Positions 46,363 through 55,213 of a stretch of 64,000 nt of DNA are shown here, in pieces. The stretch lies in the NCBI GenBank assembly GCA_016794465.1, contig JAEUKA010000040.1, forward strand, positions 1-64,000, read 5' to 3'. The notes below the pieces were generated by a model, which worked only from the letters and a program-made list of their open reading frames with translations, was not told the origin of the DNA and ran no database searches. Each line of letters opens with the position of its first letter. The first letter of the stretch is position 1. The translations under genes were made by a program, and so were the position numbers. Source of the stretch: Myxococcales bacterium. GTDB lineage: Bacteria; Myxococcota_A; Polyangia; Palsa-1104; JAEUJZ01.

Positions 46363-47838
46363 CTAGAACACCGACACTGGCCGCTGGTCGCGTACCTGAA
46401 TCTGTAGCGGCCAGCGGCTTGGGTCATGCTCCATTTGTTTCAGCCGACTCTCCACGCACTGCAGCAGCACATCCAGCGCCTCACTCTGCTGAGGCCTTGA
46501 TAGCTTTGGTTGATACACATAGTGCGAGCCCATTCGGGTCAGTGACAGCTCACCATCGTGATTGGCGGGCAAGCCCAGCCTCTTCTGCTGGCGCATCGGA
46601 TGCGATCTCAGACACCTTTCTACCTGACTCGTAGCACCAATACGATCACAGGAAGTACCACTGCTGCACGTTGCGGTAATCGAAAATGGGCGGCTGGTTC
46701 GCACCGCTGGCTTCTTCTTGATAGGACTTGGAGCGGTTGCCGGAGCGGTTGCCGGAGCGGCTCTGACAGGACGTGGAGTTTCAGCTATTGCAATCAGCGC
46801 TGGGTGCTCTGGTTCGGAATGTGGCGGCGCTTCCTGTGTAGAGAGGCGAGCCTGTGGATTAGGCATCTGTGATTCAAGCAAAATCTCTGCTGCATCGACC
46901 AGCACAGGAGCCGCTACCCGAGAGCCTTGCCATGACGTTGACATTGGCAGAAGCACAAAGACGGCCATACAGACCGCTGATACCAGGGCCGATGCAGCCG
47001 GAACTGTCCACTTGAACCGTGGCGCAATCTTCAGGGTTGGACTCGACCGTGAGCCAGCTCCTCGGGCCAACATCGCCAGCCTCATCTCTTGAACGGGCGA
47101 AGCGGTGTTGGTCACGGTGTCGGTCAGGGTGAAGAAGCTCGGCTGGTTCCGTGGACCCGAAGACTCAAAGCCTGATACCGTGTGCATTGACTCGTTGGCC
47201 CGTCGAGGACGACGCTTGGGCAGGCTCGCGTTTTCAAAGTAGATGTCTTGGATCGGAAAGTCGAGCAGCTGGTTCAGGTGGCCAAATACATAGTCATTCT
47301 TAAGCTTGTCCACAGCAGACCTGCTGCCATTACAAACCAAGATGACACTCCCTTTGCGAACGTTTTCAATGGTCAATTCCGAATCCTCAGTGTATCTACG
47401 TAGGTGGCGGAGTAACGCTACGACTTTATCACGATCAACCTCTTCAATCGTAGCTGACAAAACGATGACAACCCGGCGGGGATTTTCTTCTCGTAGCTCA
47501 CCAACCGCTGGCTCTAGCTGCTGCATTGTATCCTCTACGTACTGTGGATACTGATTGCGCAGCAGCTTGGTCAGGTTTTCCTCTTCGGCATGAAGCAGCA
47601 AGATATTCAACTTGGCATCACGTTCCATGCCAGAGCTGGTTTGCCGATATACATCCGGGTAGTAGTCTATAAGAAAAGCGTCCAGCTCTGCCGGCGTTCC
47701 CAGCGCACGATTGAGCACTTGACGCAGGGCGCGCCGATTGAGGATGGGCTCATCATCAGACAGGACAGTTCCCGCATGCGAGTGGGTCGACTCATCAGCA
47801 CAGTGCGCAGAAGCAGATACCGGCACACACGGACTCAT
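46363..47838 (-). CDS. Membrane protein with a death-like adaptor domain and a TRADD-N-like domain
   Basis: A 491-residue protein. Residues about 34-100 (LGTPAELDAFLIDYYPDVYR, GMERDAKLNILLLHA) resemble the effector-associated/death-like helical adaptor domains of bacterial NTPase and protease conflict systems. Residues about 118-200 (RRVVIVLSATIEEVDRDKV, IENVRKGSVILVC) resemble a TRADD-N domain. One membrane helix lies near 277-300 (AASALVSAVCMAVFVLL). A Pro/Ala linker with ATAPATAPSP leads to a C-terminal domain with paired Cys (CSSGTSCDRIG, VERCLRSHP, LLQCVESRL), similar to AgmX/PglI-type ends. TAGGAGATT precedes the ATG. The function is inferred as signalling across the inner membrane. Confidence 0.6.
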   Translation of the reverse strand: MSPCVPVSASAHCADESTHSHAGTVLSDDEPILNRRALRQVLNRALGTPAELDAFLIDYYPDVYRQTSSGMERDAKLNILLLHAEEENLTKLLRNQYPQYVEDTMQQLEPAVGELREENPRRVVIVLSATIEEVDRDKVVALLRHLRRYTEDSELTIENVRKGSVILVCNGSRSAVDKLKNDYVFGHLNQLLDFPIQDIYFENASLPKRRPRRANESMHTVSGFESSGPRNQPSFFTLTDTVTNTASPVQEMRLAMLARGAGSRSSPTLKIAPRFKWTVPAASALVSAVCMAVFVLLPMSTSWQGSRVAAPVLVDAAEILLESQMPNPQARLSTQEAPPHSEPEHPALIAIAETPRPVRAAPATAPATAPSPIKKKPAVRTSRPFSITATCSSGTSCDRIGATSQVERCLRSHPMRQQKRLGLPANHDGELSLTRMGSHYVYQPKLSRPQQSEALDVLLQCVESRLKQMEHDPSRWPLQIQVRDQRPVSVF

Positions 47839-47977
47839 GGCTGCAATCTCCTAGTCAGCCGGCACCTAGCAAGCGCAGTGCCAACCCAAGCCAAAGTCCA
47901 CTGTTCCAGCTTTCAGGAGTACGCCAACCCATCGAACTGGACAGCCAAGCCGCGAGCTGTGCCAGTCGGATCACAGG

Positions 47978-48235
47978 TGTCTGCCCCTGAGGTCGCAGGC
48001 ACCTGACCCGTGGGTCGCAGGCACATGACCCGTGGGTCGCAGGCACATGACCCGTGGGTCGCGGGCACATGACCCGTGGATCGCAGGCACCTGACCCGTG
48101 GGTCGCGGGCATCTGACCCGTGGGTCGCGGGCACATGACCCGTGGGTCGCAGGCACATGACCCGTGGGTCGCAGGCATCTGACCCGTGGGTCGCAGGCAC
48201 CTGACCCGTGGGTCGCGGGCATCTGACCCTCAGTT
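47978..48235. repeat. 22-bp tandem array with a dyad in each unit
   Basis: Ten full 22-bp units run from 48000 to 48219, flanked by one degenerate unit on each side. Each has the core GACCCGTGGGTC, an inverted repeat with a 2-base centre, followed by GC(A/G)GGCA and a variable CC/CA/TC. The right-hand degenerate unit ends in CCCTCAGTTGAGGG, another dyad with the same GT centre. The unit length is not a multiple of three, and open frames across it on the minus strand look like artefacts. It lies in a 520-bp gene-free stretch. Confidence 0.9.
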
Positions 48236-48358
48236 GAGGGGTTTCTGAACTTTTTCTCCGACGGTGGTGTGGAAATATCAGAAAAAGTGCGCACCTGGAC
48301 GCAACTGTCAGTGCCCGCTGCCGATACCCCTACGTTCACCTAACAAAAGGAGGTCCTC
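48236..48358 (+). promoter_or_regulatory. Leader region of the unknown gene at 48359
   Basis: ACTTTTTCT (48249-48257) and AGAAAAAGT (48280-48288) form a perfect 9-bp inverted repeat with a 22-base spacer, AT-rich compared with its surroundings. It may be an operator or part of the promoter. A strong AAAGGAGGT ribosome site (48346-48354) serves the GTG start. The other gene-free part, 47839-47977, holds nothing I can identify. Confidence 0.4.
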
Positions 48359-48982
48359 GTGAACGTGTTTATTCCCCGCAGTGACGCCCAACTGACTCTC
48401 TGGCTGACCAACTACAGCGCTCGGCTTGCCGTCTATGGCAAGGGCCTGGGCCTGGTCGATGCCGAGATCAAAGCCCAGCAGAAGCTGGCAGACGAGGTCA
48501 TCGATGCCATCAAAAACGACGATCAGAAGCACAAGGACTGGCGCAGCGCGGTCCAAGCAACGAAGACCACGAAGCAGACCAACCTGCCCAAGGTTCGGAC
48601 GCTCATCGCCCGACTCAAAGTGGCACCAGGCTGGTCATCGGCCATTGGCCAGGCCATGGGGGTCATCAGCCCTTCCGCGCAGTCGCTGACGCCGGCGATC
48701 CTGGCGGCTGCCAAGCCAGCACTCCGAGCCGATGTCAGTGCAGGCCGCGTGCACCTGAAGTTCACACGCCGGCCCTTTGAAGGACTCAACATCTATATGC
48801 GCAAGAAAGGGGAAGGCTCGTGGCGCTTTGTCAGTCGGGTCACGAAGTCGCCTTTTATGGACCCAGCTCCGCTCATCACAGCCAACAGCGCAGAGATCCG
48901 CGAGTACCACGCGCTCGGCGTGCGCAGTGATCGAGAGCTAGGACAGCCGAGCGATATCGTCGTGGTTACTCTGCGCGACTAG
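48359..48982 (+). CDS. Unknown protein with a C-terminal beta domain
   Basis: A 207-residue protein. The first about 120 residues are helical and lysine-rich (DAEIKAQQKLADEVIDAIKND, KTTKQTNLPKVRTLIA). The last about 80 are beta-rich and Fn3-like (GRVHLKFTRRPFEGLNIYMRKKG, SWRFVSRVTKSPFMDP, EIREYHALGVRSD). There is no signal or membrane helix. The GTG at 48359 has an AAAGGAGGT site 4 bp upstream. The gene's stop shares bases with the left end of an 18-bp inverted repeat. I do not recognise the family by name. Confidence 0.75.
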   Translation: MNVFIPRSDAQLTLWLTNYSARLAVYGKGLGLVDAEIKAQQKLADEVIDAIKNDDQKHKDWRSAVQATKTTKQTNLPKVRTLIARLKVAPGWSSAIGQAMGVISPSAQSLTPAILAAAKPALRADVSAGRVHLKFTRRPFEGLNIYMRKKGEGSWRFVSRVTKSPFMDPAPLITANSAEIREYHALGVRSDRELGQPSDIVVVTLRD

Positions 48983-49139
48983 GGGGTGTCCCTGATTGCG
49001 GACCGAGCGAGGCGAAGCAGCATGAGTCGCAGGCACAAGGCGCGAAGAGGAAGCAGGCTATCAGCCCGTGACCGATGAGCAACGCAGTGATGCGGCTCAG
49101 GATGCAAGCATCGCGACGGGAGCAATCAGGGACACCCCC
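48982..49139. mobile_element. Short element with 18-bp perfect terminal inverted repeats
   Basis: GGGGGTGTCCCTGATTGC at 48982-48999 is repeated as its exact complement at 49122-49139. The 122-bp interior has no gene. It sits between two convergent genes and its first base is the last base of the upstream stop codon. The size and TIRs fit a MITE-like element or a large palindromic intergenic repeat; no target-site duplication is evident, so mobility is not shown. Confidence 0.5.
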
Positions 49140-49147
49140 CTAAGCGC

Positions 49148-52100
49148 TCAGCCTCCGGTGATGCTGAAGTAGCGGGCGTCGGGGTGGTGGCTGATGATGG
49201 CGGCGGTGGACTGCTCGGGGACGATCTGGAACTCTTCGGACAGGACCACGCCGATTCTCTCAGCTCCCACCAGTCGGAACAGCTGCACGTGATCCTCTAG
49301 TCGCGGACACGCCGGGTATCCAAAGCTGTACCGACTTCCCTGATAGCCCTGCTGGAACAGCTGCTCAATGAGCGGCGCGTCACCGGCGGCAATCCCCAGC
49401 TCGTGACGGATGCGGCGGTGCAGCCACTCGGCCAGCGCCTCGGTGGCCTCGACCGCGAGCCCGTGGAAGTGCAGGTAGTCGTCGTAGCGGTGCTTGGCGA
49501 ACATCTCGGCTTCGACCTGTGCCGGCGTCTCTCCCATCGTGACCAGCGAGATCGGCAGCACATCAAAGCCATCCTTGTGCGCCCGCTCCTTGCTGCGGAA
49601 AAAGTCGGCGATGCACAGCCGCTTGCCCTGCGGCTGGCGGGGGAACGTGAAGCGCTCTGCCTCGGTCAGTGCCCCCGGCGTGCCCGGCGGATGCAGCACC
49701 ACCAGGCTGTTCTCCTCGGAGTAGCACGGGAAGTAGCCGTACATCAGCTTCGGCTTGAGGTAGCGTCGCTCGATCGCCCGCTCGCACCAGCGATAGAACT
49801 TGGGCTCGACCGTCTCGGTGACAAAGTGACGGTACTCTTCCTCGGACCGGCGCCCCCGCCGGTACTGCCACTGACCCCGGAACAGCACCAAGCGGTTGAT
49901 GTAGCCGAACACGTCGCGCAGGTTGATCTGTGGACCCTCCAGCAGGCGTGGCCCCCAGAACGGCGGCTGGGGCAGATGACCCAGCTGCGACACGTCCGAC
50001 TTGGCATACTCCAGCGCGGCGGCCATCAGCTCGGCCTTCTGCTCGGCCTTCTGCAGCTCACTAGAGATACGCTGGCCGGCGAGCTTCTTGCGACCAGGGC
50101 CGGTCAGGATGCGATCGTCGGGCTTGGTGTGACCGCACAGCTCGTCCATCAGACGCAGGCCTGTGAAGGCGTCGACGCCGTAGTAGACCTCGCCGGTGCG
50201 ATAGGACGCCGACAGTGGACCTTCGACGTAGGCCCGGTTGAGCGCAGCGCCACCACACAGCACCGGAATCGACCAGCTGCGACTGGCCATCAGCTCGAGG
50301 TTTTCCTTCATCACCACCGTCGACTTGACCAGCAGGCCGGACATCCCGACGGCGTCGGCCTTGTTCTGCTCAGCGGCTTCGAGGATGGCGTCGATCGGCT
50401 GCTTGATGCCGAGGTTGATGACCCGGTAGCCGTTGTTCGACAGGATGATGTCCACGAGGTTCTTGCCGATGTCGTGGACATCGCCCTTGACCGTGCCGAG
50501 GACAATCACGCCCTTTTCGGAGCCGGACTGCTTGTCCATAAACGGCTCCAGGTAGGCCACAGCCGCTTTCATCGTCTCGGCGGACTGGAGCACGAACGGC
50601 AGCTGCATCTGCCCCGAGCCAAACAGCTCGCCGACCGTCTTCATGCCGCTCAGCAGGATCTCGTTGATGATAGACAGCGGCTTGTGACCAGCGTTGAGCG
50701 CTTCCTCCAGGAGCTTGTCAATGCCGACCTTCTTGCCATCGATGATCCGCCGCGCCAGGCGCTCTTCCAGGGTGCCGCTCTCGCTGCGCTGCGCTGCGGA
50801 ATCGACTGACTCGCCACTGAAGCGATCGACGAACTTGAACAGCGGATCGTAGCCGGGTGTGCGTCGGTCGTAGATAAGGTCACGGGCCAGCTCGACATCC
50901 GCAGGCTTGAGCTTGGCCAGCGGCAGGATCTTGGCAGGACTGACGATCGCCGCATCGAGCCCGTTTAAGATCGCCTCCGACAAGAACACCGAGTTGAGGA
51001 TCTGCCGCGCATAGGGCTTCAGTCCAAAGCTCACGTTCGACAGCCCGAGCAGCGTCAGCGCCCCCGGCAGTGACTCTTTGATGGCGCGAATGCCGGACAG
51101 CGTCTCGACGGCGGCACTGCGACTGTCCTCATCCCCCGACGCAATCGTAAAGGTCAGCGGATCGAAGAGCAGCGCCGAGGGCGGTAGCCCGTGCGTATCG
51201 ACCGCCAGGTTGTACAGTCGCCGCGCCACTGCCAGCTTGCGCTCGGCGGTCTTGGCCATGCCGTCTTCATCAATGGTCAGGACCACCAGCGCCGCGCCAT
51301 ACCGACGAGCGAGCGCGCAGATCCGGTTGGCCTTCTCTTCTCCGTCTTCCAGGTTCACCGAGTTGATGACCGCCCGACCGCCGAGCAGCTGCAGCGCGAC
51401 CTCCAGGACATCCATCTGGGTGGTATCAATGACCAGTGGCTGGGTGACCTGGGTGGCATAGCGGCGCAGCACCTCGCGCATGTCGCGCACCTCGTCACGA
51501 CCAACGTAGGCCGTACAGACATCGATCAGGTGCGCCCCTTCAGCGACTTGCTCGCGACCAATCTCGACCAGACCCTCGAAGTCTTCGCGCAGGAGCAGCT
51601 CGCGGAACTTCTTGCTGCCGTTGGCGTTGCTGCGCTCCCCAATGATGAGCGGCGCCGGCTCTTGAATGAGCGGCATCGGCACATACAGCGAGGAAGCCTG
51701 CCCGGCGACCTTGGGCGCAGGACGAGGCCGACCGTAGAACGCCTTGACCGGCTCGCTGCGTACGCGCTTGGCCACGGCGGTGATGTGGGCGGGGGTGGTA
51801 CCACAGCAGCCACCGACCATCGAGACGCCAAACTCGCGGACAAAGCGCTCTTGGAAGTCGGCCAGAAGCTCTGGGGTCAGGTCGTAGGTAGCGACACCGC
51901 CTTCGTTGCGCGGCAGACCGGCGTTCGGCTGGACCGACACAAAGCGGCTCGCGTTCTGACCGAAGAAGCGGACGTGCTCCTGCATCAGGTCGGGGCCGGT
52001 CGCGCAGTTGAGCCCAAGTCCGTCCGGCTCAATCGCTTCGAGGGCCGGGAGCGCTGCCGTGACATCGGTGCCGACCAGCATGGTGCCTGTCGTCTCGACC

Positions 52101-52744
52101 GTCAGCTGGGTGAAGATCGGAACCTCGCGGCCTGCTTCTTCCATCGCCCGTCGCGCCGCCAGCACCGCACACTTGATGCCCAGCAGATCCTGGGCCGTCT
52201 CGATCAGCACCAAGTCAGCGCCGCCCACGATGAGCCCACGAATCTGAGTGGTGTATGACGCAAACAGCTCGTCCCAGCTGGTGTGCCCCAGCGTGATCAG
52301 CTTGGTGGTAGGACCGACAGAGCCGGCCACAAAGCGGGGCCACTCAGGCGTCGAAAACGAGTCCGCGACCTTGCGGGCAATCTCAGCCGACTGCCGCGAG
52401 AGCTCAAAGGCCTGATCCGCAATCGCATACTCAGCCAGCACCAGCGAGGTAGAGCCAAAGCTGTTGGTTTCGACAACATCGGCCCCAGCGGCAAAGTAGG
52501 CGGCGTGGACCTCGGCAATCACCTTGGGCCGCGTCTCACAGAGGATTTCGTTGCAGCCATCTTTGCCGGCAAAGTCATCGAGGGACAGACCGGCCCGCTG
52601 GAGCATGGTGCCCATCGCTCCATCGCACACCAGCACACGCTTGGCGAGTGCTTCTAGGAAGGGAAACTGTGCAATGCGGCGAGATAGCTCCCACCGAGGA
52701 CGAGACGACGAGGACGAGACAGTCATAGCGGTGAAACCTACCAT
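49148..52744 (-). CDS. metH: Cobalamin-dependent methionine synthase
   Basis: A 1198-residue protein of the usual length with all four modules. The homocysteine domain has VCDGAMGTMLQ and zinc site GGCCGTTP. The methyl-THF (pterin) domain has IIGERSNANGSKKFR. The B12 cap and Rossmann domains have the DVHDIGKNLV axial-His motif. The C-terminal AdoMet activation domain has GYPACPRLEDH. It makes methionine from homocysteine. The ATG at 52744 or 52726 may be the start. No cobalamin riboswitch is visible: the gap to the upstream gene is only 75 bp. Confidence 0.97.
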   Translation of the reverse strand: MVGFTAMTVSSSSSRPRWELSRRIAQFPFLEALAKRVLVCDGAMGTMLQRAGLSLDDFAGKDGCNEILCETRPKVIAEVHAAYFAAGADVVETNSFGSTSLVLAEYAIADQAFELSRQSAEIARKVADSFSTPEWPRFVAGSVGPTTKLITLGHTSWDELFASYTTQIRGLIVGGADLVLIETAQDLLGIKCAVLAARRAMEEAGREVPIFTQLTVETTGTMLVGTDVTAALPALEAIEPDGLGLNCATGPDLMQEHVRFFGQNASRFVSVQPNAGLPRNEGGVATYDLTPELLADFQERFVREFGVSMVGGCCGTTPAHITAVAKRVRSEPVKAFYGRPRPAPKVAGQASSLYVPMPLIQEPAPLIIGERSNANGSKKFRELLLREDFEGLVEIGREQVAEGAHLIDVCTAYVGRDEVRDMREVLRRYATQVTQPLVIDTTQMDVLEVALQLLGGRAVINSVNLEDGEEKANRICALARRYGAALVVLTIDEDGMAKTAERKLAVARRLYNLAVDTHGLPPSALLFDPLTFTIASGDEDSRSAAVETLSGIRAIKESLPGALTLLGLSNVSFGLKPYARQILNSVFLSEAILNGLDAAIVSPAKILPLAKLKPADVELARDLIYDRRTPGYDPLFKFVDRFSGESVDSAAQRSESGTLEERLARRIIDGKKVGIDKLLEEALNAGHKPLSIINEILLSGMKTVGELFGSGQMQLPFVLQSAETMKAAVAYLEPFMDKQSGSEKGVIVLGTVKGDVHDIGKNLVDIILSNNGYRVINLGIKQPIDAILEAAEQNKADAVGMSGLLVKSTVVMKENLELMASRSWSIPVLCGGAALNRAYVEGPLSASYRTGEVYYGVDAFTGLRLMDELCGHTKPDDRILTGPGRKKLAGQRISSELQKAEQKAELMAAALEYAKSDVSQLGHLPQPPFWGPRLLEGPQINLRDVFGYINRLVLFRGQWQYRRGRRSEEEYRHFVTETVEPKFYRWCERAIERRYLKPKLMYGYFPCYSEENSLVVLHPPGTPGALTEAERFTFPRQPQGKRLCIADFFRSKERAHKDGFDVLPISLVTMGETPAQVEAEMFAKHRYDDYLHFHGLAVEATEALAEWLHRRIRHELGIAAGDAPLIEQLFQQGYQGSRYSFGYPACPRLEDHVQLFRLVGAERIGVVLSEEFQIVPEQSTAAIISHHPDARYFSITGG

Positions 52745-52777
52745 GTCAAGCTGTCCGCTTCGCCGTCAATCGACTAC

Positions 52778-52823
52778 CTAGGATGGTGGCGTCGCACAGT
52801 GCAACGACTCCACCACCATCTAG
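52778..52823 (-). terminator. Long hairpin overlapping the stop of the vWA lipoprotein gene
   Basis: On the minus strand CTAGATGGTGG pairs with CCACCATCCTAG with one mismatch or bulge, and GTCG...CGAC pairs inside. The stop codon of the upstream gene lies in the left arm. There is no T-tract. It may be an imperfect terminator between the vWA gene and metH. Confidence 0.45.
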
Positions 52824-54613
52824 CCGACGACTGGGGCCTTGGGCGGGACCAGGATGATGACCTCGCGCTCGTCGAGATCGGCGCAGCCACCAGCCAGGAC
52901 CTTGATCTTGGCGCGGAACACCTGCGGAACTGCGGTCGGCTGCACCAGTGTGTTGGTGGCGGTCACGGTGAAGCGCACCGTGCTGCCCGGATAGACCTTG
53001 GTGAACGCACTGCCCGCGATCACCGGTCCTGGTAGCGTTGGTGGCGCAGGTGGCGCAGAGGAGTCCTTGGGTGTAATCGCAGTGATAAAGTCCGCCGTAG
53101 ACTTGCCCGCAGGGAGTGCTTCACCCATGTCGCCAGTCGGATTGCCAGTGGTCTGCGTCGTCACGTTGAACTGCGAAAAGCGCGCGACATTGCTGATGCC
53201 AGACACGACCTGCGCGCCGAGTCCGGCTCCAGTCGAAGGAATCTTGAACACCAGCGGACACATTCCGTTGGCATCGGGAGCCTCGCCGACGCCACTCTGA
53301 CCGGTGCAGCACTGGCTGGCGGTGCAGCCAGCAGGACGCGACGGAATGTCCCACGCCGAGGGTGGCACCACGGCTCCGGTTGCGTTGGCCATCTTCACCA
53401 GATCCGCAGTGGCCAGGCAGTTGACCGGCATGGTGGTGACAATCGCAGAGACGCCGATGACCTTGGCACAGATCTGATTCAGGGCATCGACGGTCTGGGT
53501 GCGGGTGTGGGCGACGTTGTTGACTGCTGTGACAGCGTTGTAGCTGATCTGATCCGTGAAGCCGGAGTAGCTGCAGGTGCCGGCCTCTCCCTTGGCGTGA
53601 AAGACCGCGTCCGAGATCATGGTGATGACGGGAAGTGCGCCCTTGCGGAAGCCAGCGCCGCCGATTCCGGTCTTGTTGGCGGGAATGTTGACTACTCCGC
53701 CAACGACGCTGCCAGTGCCAGTGGCCAGCTGATACAGCGCCTCCATCTGTCCTTCCGGAACGTCGTTGCCATAGCCACGCGGCTTGGTGCCGTTGAGCAG
53801 CTTGCCCACTGCCGTCTGCGCTGCGGCCACGTCCGGCGTGATGTTCTGCAGCATGATGAGCGGCTGGTCATCAATGTTGCCCGGGAAGACGTTCGTCCCA
53901 CCGAACGGAGAGACGGAATAGTCCTCGACCGCAGCGACGCCAAACTGGGCATCCTTGGCGGCTCCCGCTTTGACACCGGGAATGATCGTGTTGGTCAGAC
54001 TGGTGTTGAGCGTCTGGATCTCTGGACCCATACTGCCGGTGGTATCGACCGCGAAGAAGGAGTCCAGCGACTGCACCGTCGTCCCAAACTGCAGCGGCTG
54101 GTCCTGCGCGGCAGCCATATACGGCAGGTTGTAGAAAAAGTCGGTGGCCGTGCCAGTCATCCGCAGCCACACCACCGTTAGGTTGGCGTAGCCGGTCTGG
54201 GTCTGTCCATTCTCGGTGTAGCTGGCGAGTACCTTCGAGAACCCAACCTTGGCAGTCGCACTGGCTGCCGAGGTAAAGGTGGTGCCAGCAAGCGAGCCAA
54301 TCGCCGCGTTTTCAAGCATCAACGTCGCCGTCGCTGAGACATCGACTATGGAGCCATCGCTGTAGTTCGCTAGGACGGTGTACTGCCGCTGCACTGTCTG
54401 ATTGACATCGACCTGCAGCACCGCGTTATCAGGAGAGACAGTCAGACTGACCAGCTGCTTCTGTTGATCGGTGCCGGCATCCGCGTTTACGTCATCGCCG
54501 ATGACCGTGTTGCCGCAGTGGGAGAGCGACACGCCGATGGTGAAGGCCAGCGTAGAAGCCATTAGGAAGCGTGTTCTAGGCATCCAAGTACGTGGTCGTA
54601 ACAGCATGGTCAA
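52820..54613 (-). CDS. Lipoprotein with Ig-like (BIG-type) and von Willebrand A domains
   Basis: A 597-residue protein whose signal ends GVSLSHC, a likely lipobox; the signal probably begins at an internal Met near MPRTRF. Residues about 50-150 look like a bacterial Ig-like domain (LVSLTVSPDNAVLQVDVNQ). The vWA domain starts at FFAVDTTGSMGPEIQ, whose DxTGS is a MIDAS-type metal site, and runs to about 480. The C-terminus (VYPGSTVRFTVTATN) is beta-rich and ends in VILVPPKAPVVG. Probably a surface metal-dependent binding protein. Confidence 0.8.
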   Translation of the reverse strand: MTMLLRPRTWMPRTRFLMASTLAFTIGVSLSHCGNTVIGDDVNADAGTDQQKQLVSLTVSPDNAVLQVDVNQTVQRQYTVLANYSDGSIVDVSATATLMLENAAIGSLAGTTFTSAASATAKVGFSKVLASYTENGQTQTGYANLTVVWLRMTGTATDFFYNLPYMAAAQDQPLQFGTTVQSLDSFFAVDTTGSMGPEIQTLNTSLTNTIIPGVKAGAAKDAQFGVAAVEDYSVSPFGGTNVFPGNIDDQPLIMLQNITPDVAAAQTAVGKLLNGTKPRGYGNDVPEGQMEALYQLATGTGSVVGGVVNIPANKTGIGGAGFRKGALPVITMISDAVFHAKGEAGTCSYSGFTDQISYNAVTAVNNVAHTRTQTVDALNQICAKVIGVSAIVTTMPVNCLATADLVKMANATGAVVPPSAWDIPSRPAGCTASQCCTGQSGVGEAPDANGMCPLVFKIPSTGAGLGAQVVSGISNVARFSQFNVTTQTTGNPTGDMGEALPAGKSTADFITAITPKDSSAPPAPPTLPGPVIAGSAFTKVYPGSTVRFTVTATNTLVQPTAVPQVFRAKIKVLAGGCADLDEREVIILVPPKAPVVG

Positions 54614-54776
54614 GCTCCTGAGTAAAGAGGCACCAAGAGGTGCTTACCCTCCATGTTACGATCTACGCTTGCGACGTGATCCGCGAAGTACAGCGTTTCA
54701 CGCAAATACGCGACATCACACATGTATCAGGTGGCAGGCTCTGCGGGAACACAGCGCGACATTGCCACTGCTGGGT

Positions 54777-55130
54777 CTACTTTGGCGCAACCTCGGATTC
54801 CAGTTTGTTGAGCAGGCCGACGACCTCATCGGTTTGAGGCGAAAGCGAGGCGAACAGTCGGCGCGCTTCCACACTCGCGCCCGCCTTGGCTTCCTGAACG
54901 ATGGAGCGAGCCAAGCGGTGAACCGCCGCGTGGACTTGCACCAGCTGTTTCATGGTGGGCAGGTGCCCCCATTTTGCACCGCCCCTGCCGTCCAGCCACT
55001 TGCCAAGCTGACAGTCGTGCTCGGAAACGAACTCGCCGTCACGTACGCTGGTGGGGTCCTCGATGAAGAGCTGCAGGCGCATCCGCCAGTTCAGGTGTTT
55101 CATTCGCGCTGCTGAAAAATCAAAAACCAT
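54777..55130 (-). CDS. Standalone CZB (chemoreceptor zinc-binding) domain protein
   Basis: A 117-residue protein that is a single CZB domain: AARMKHLNWRMRLQLFI, HDCQLGKWLDGRGGAKWGHLP and QVHAAVHRLAR. The likely zinc ligands are the His in KHLNW, the Cys in DCQLGKW and the two His in HAAVH, the family's 3His/1Cys set. CZB is usually fused to a chemoreceptor or a diguanylate cyclase; here nothing else is present. It is soluble. It lies between the vWA lipoprotein and the TonB receptor genes, all on the minus strand. Confidence 0.85.
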   Translation of the reverse strand: MVFDFSAARMKHLNWRMRLQLFIEDPTSVRDGEFVSEHDCQLGKWLDGRGGAKWGHLPTMKQLVQVHAAVHRLARSIVQEAKAGASVEARRLFASLSPQTDEVVGLLNKLESEVAPK

Positions 55131-55213
55131 GCTCGAATCTCATTGCGGAGAGTGGACTGACTATACGTGAGCATTGTGAATCTGCCCCCTGAATAGAGAA
55201 CTCCGCGCCTTGG

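Noticed and set aside
47978..48235. CRISPR array
   Set aside because: Units are directly tandem at 22 bp with no unique spacers between them, and no cas genes are near.
47855..48339. Three minus-strand frames of the MPATHGS...CDPRV type
   Set aside because: They are translations of the 22-bp DNA array in all three frames, with no start-site support.
49403..50809. 468-codon plus-strand open frame
   Set aside because: It lies antisense to metH and shows no protein-like pattern.
52745..52815. Cobalamin or SAH riboswitch before metH
   Set aside because: Only about 75 bp separate metH from the upstream gene, and the one structure there is a simple hairpin overlapping that gene's stop.
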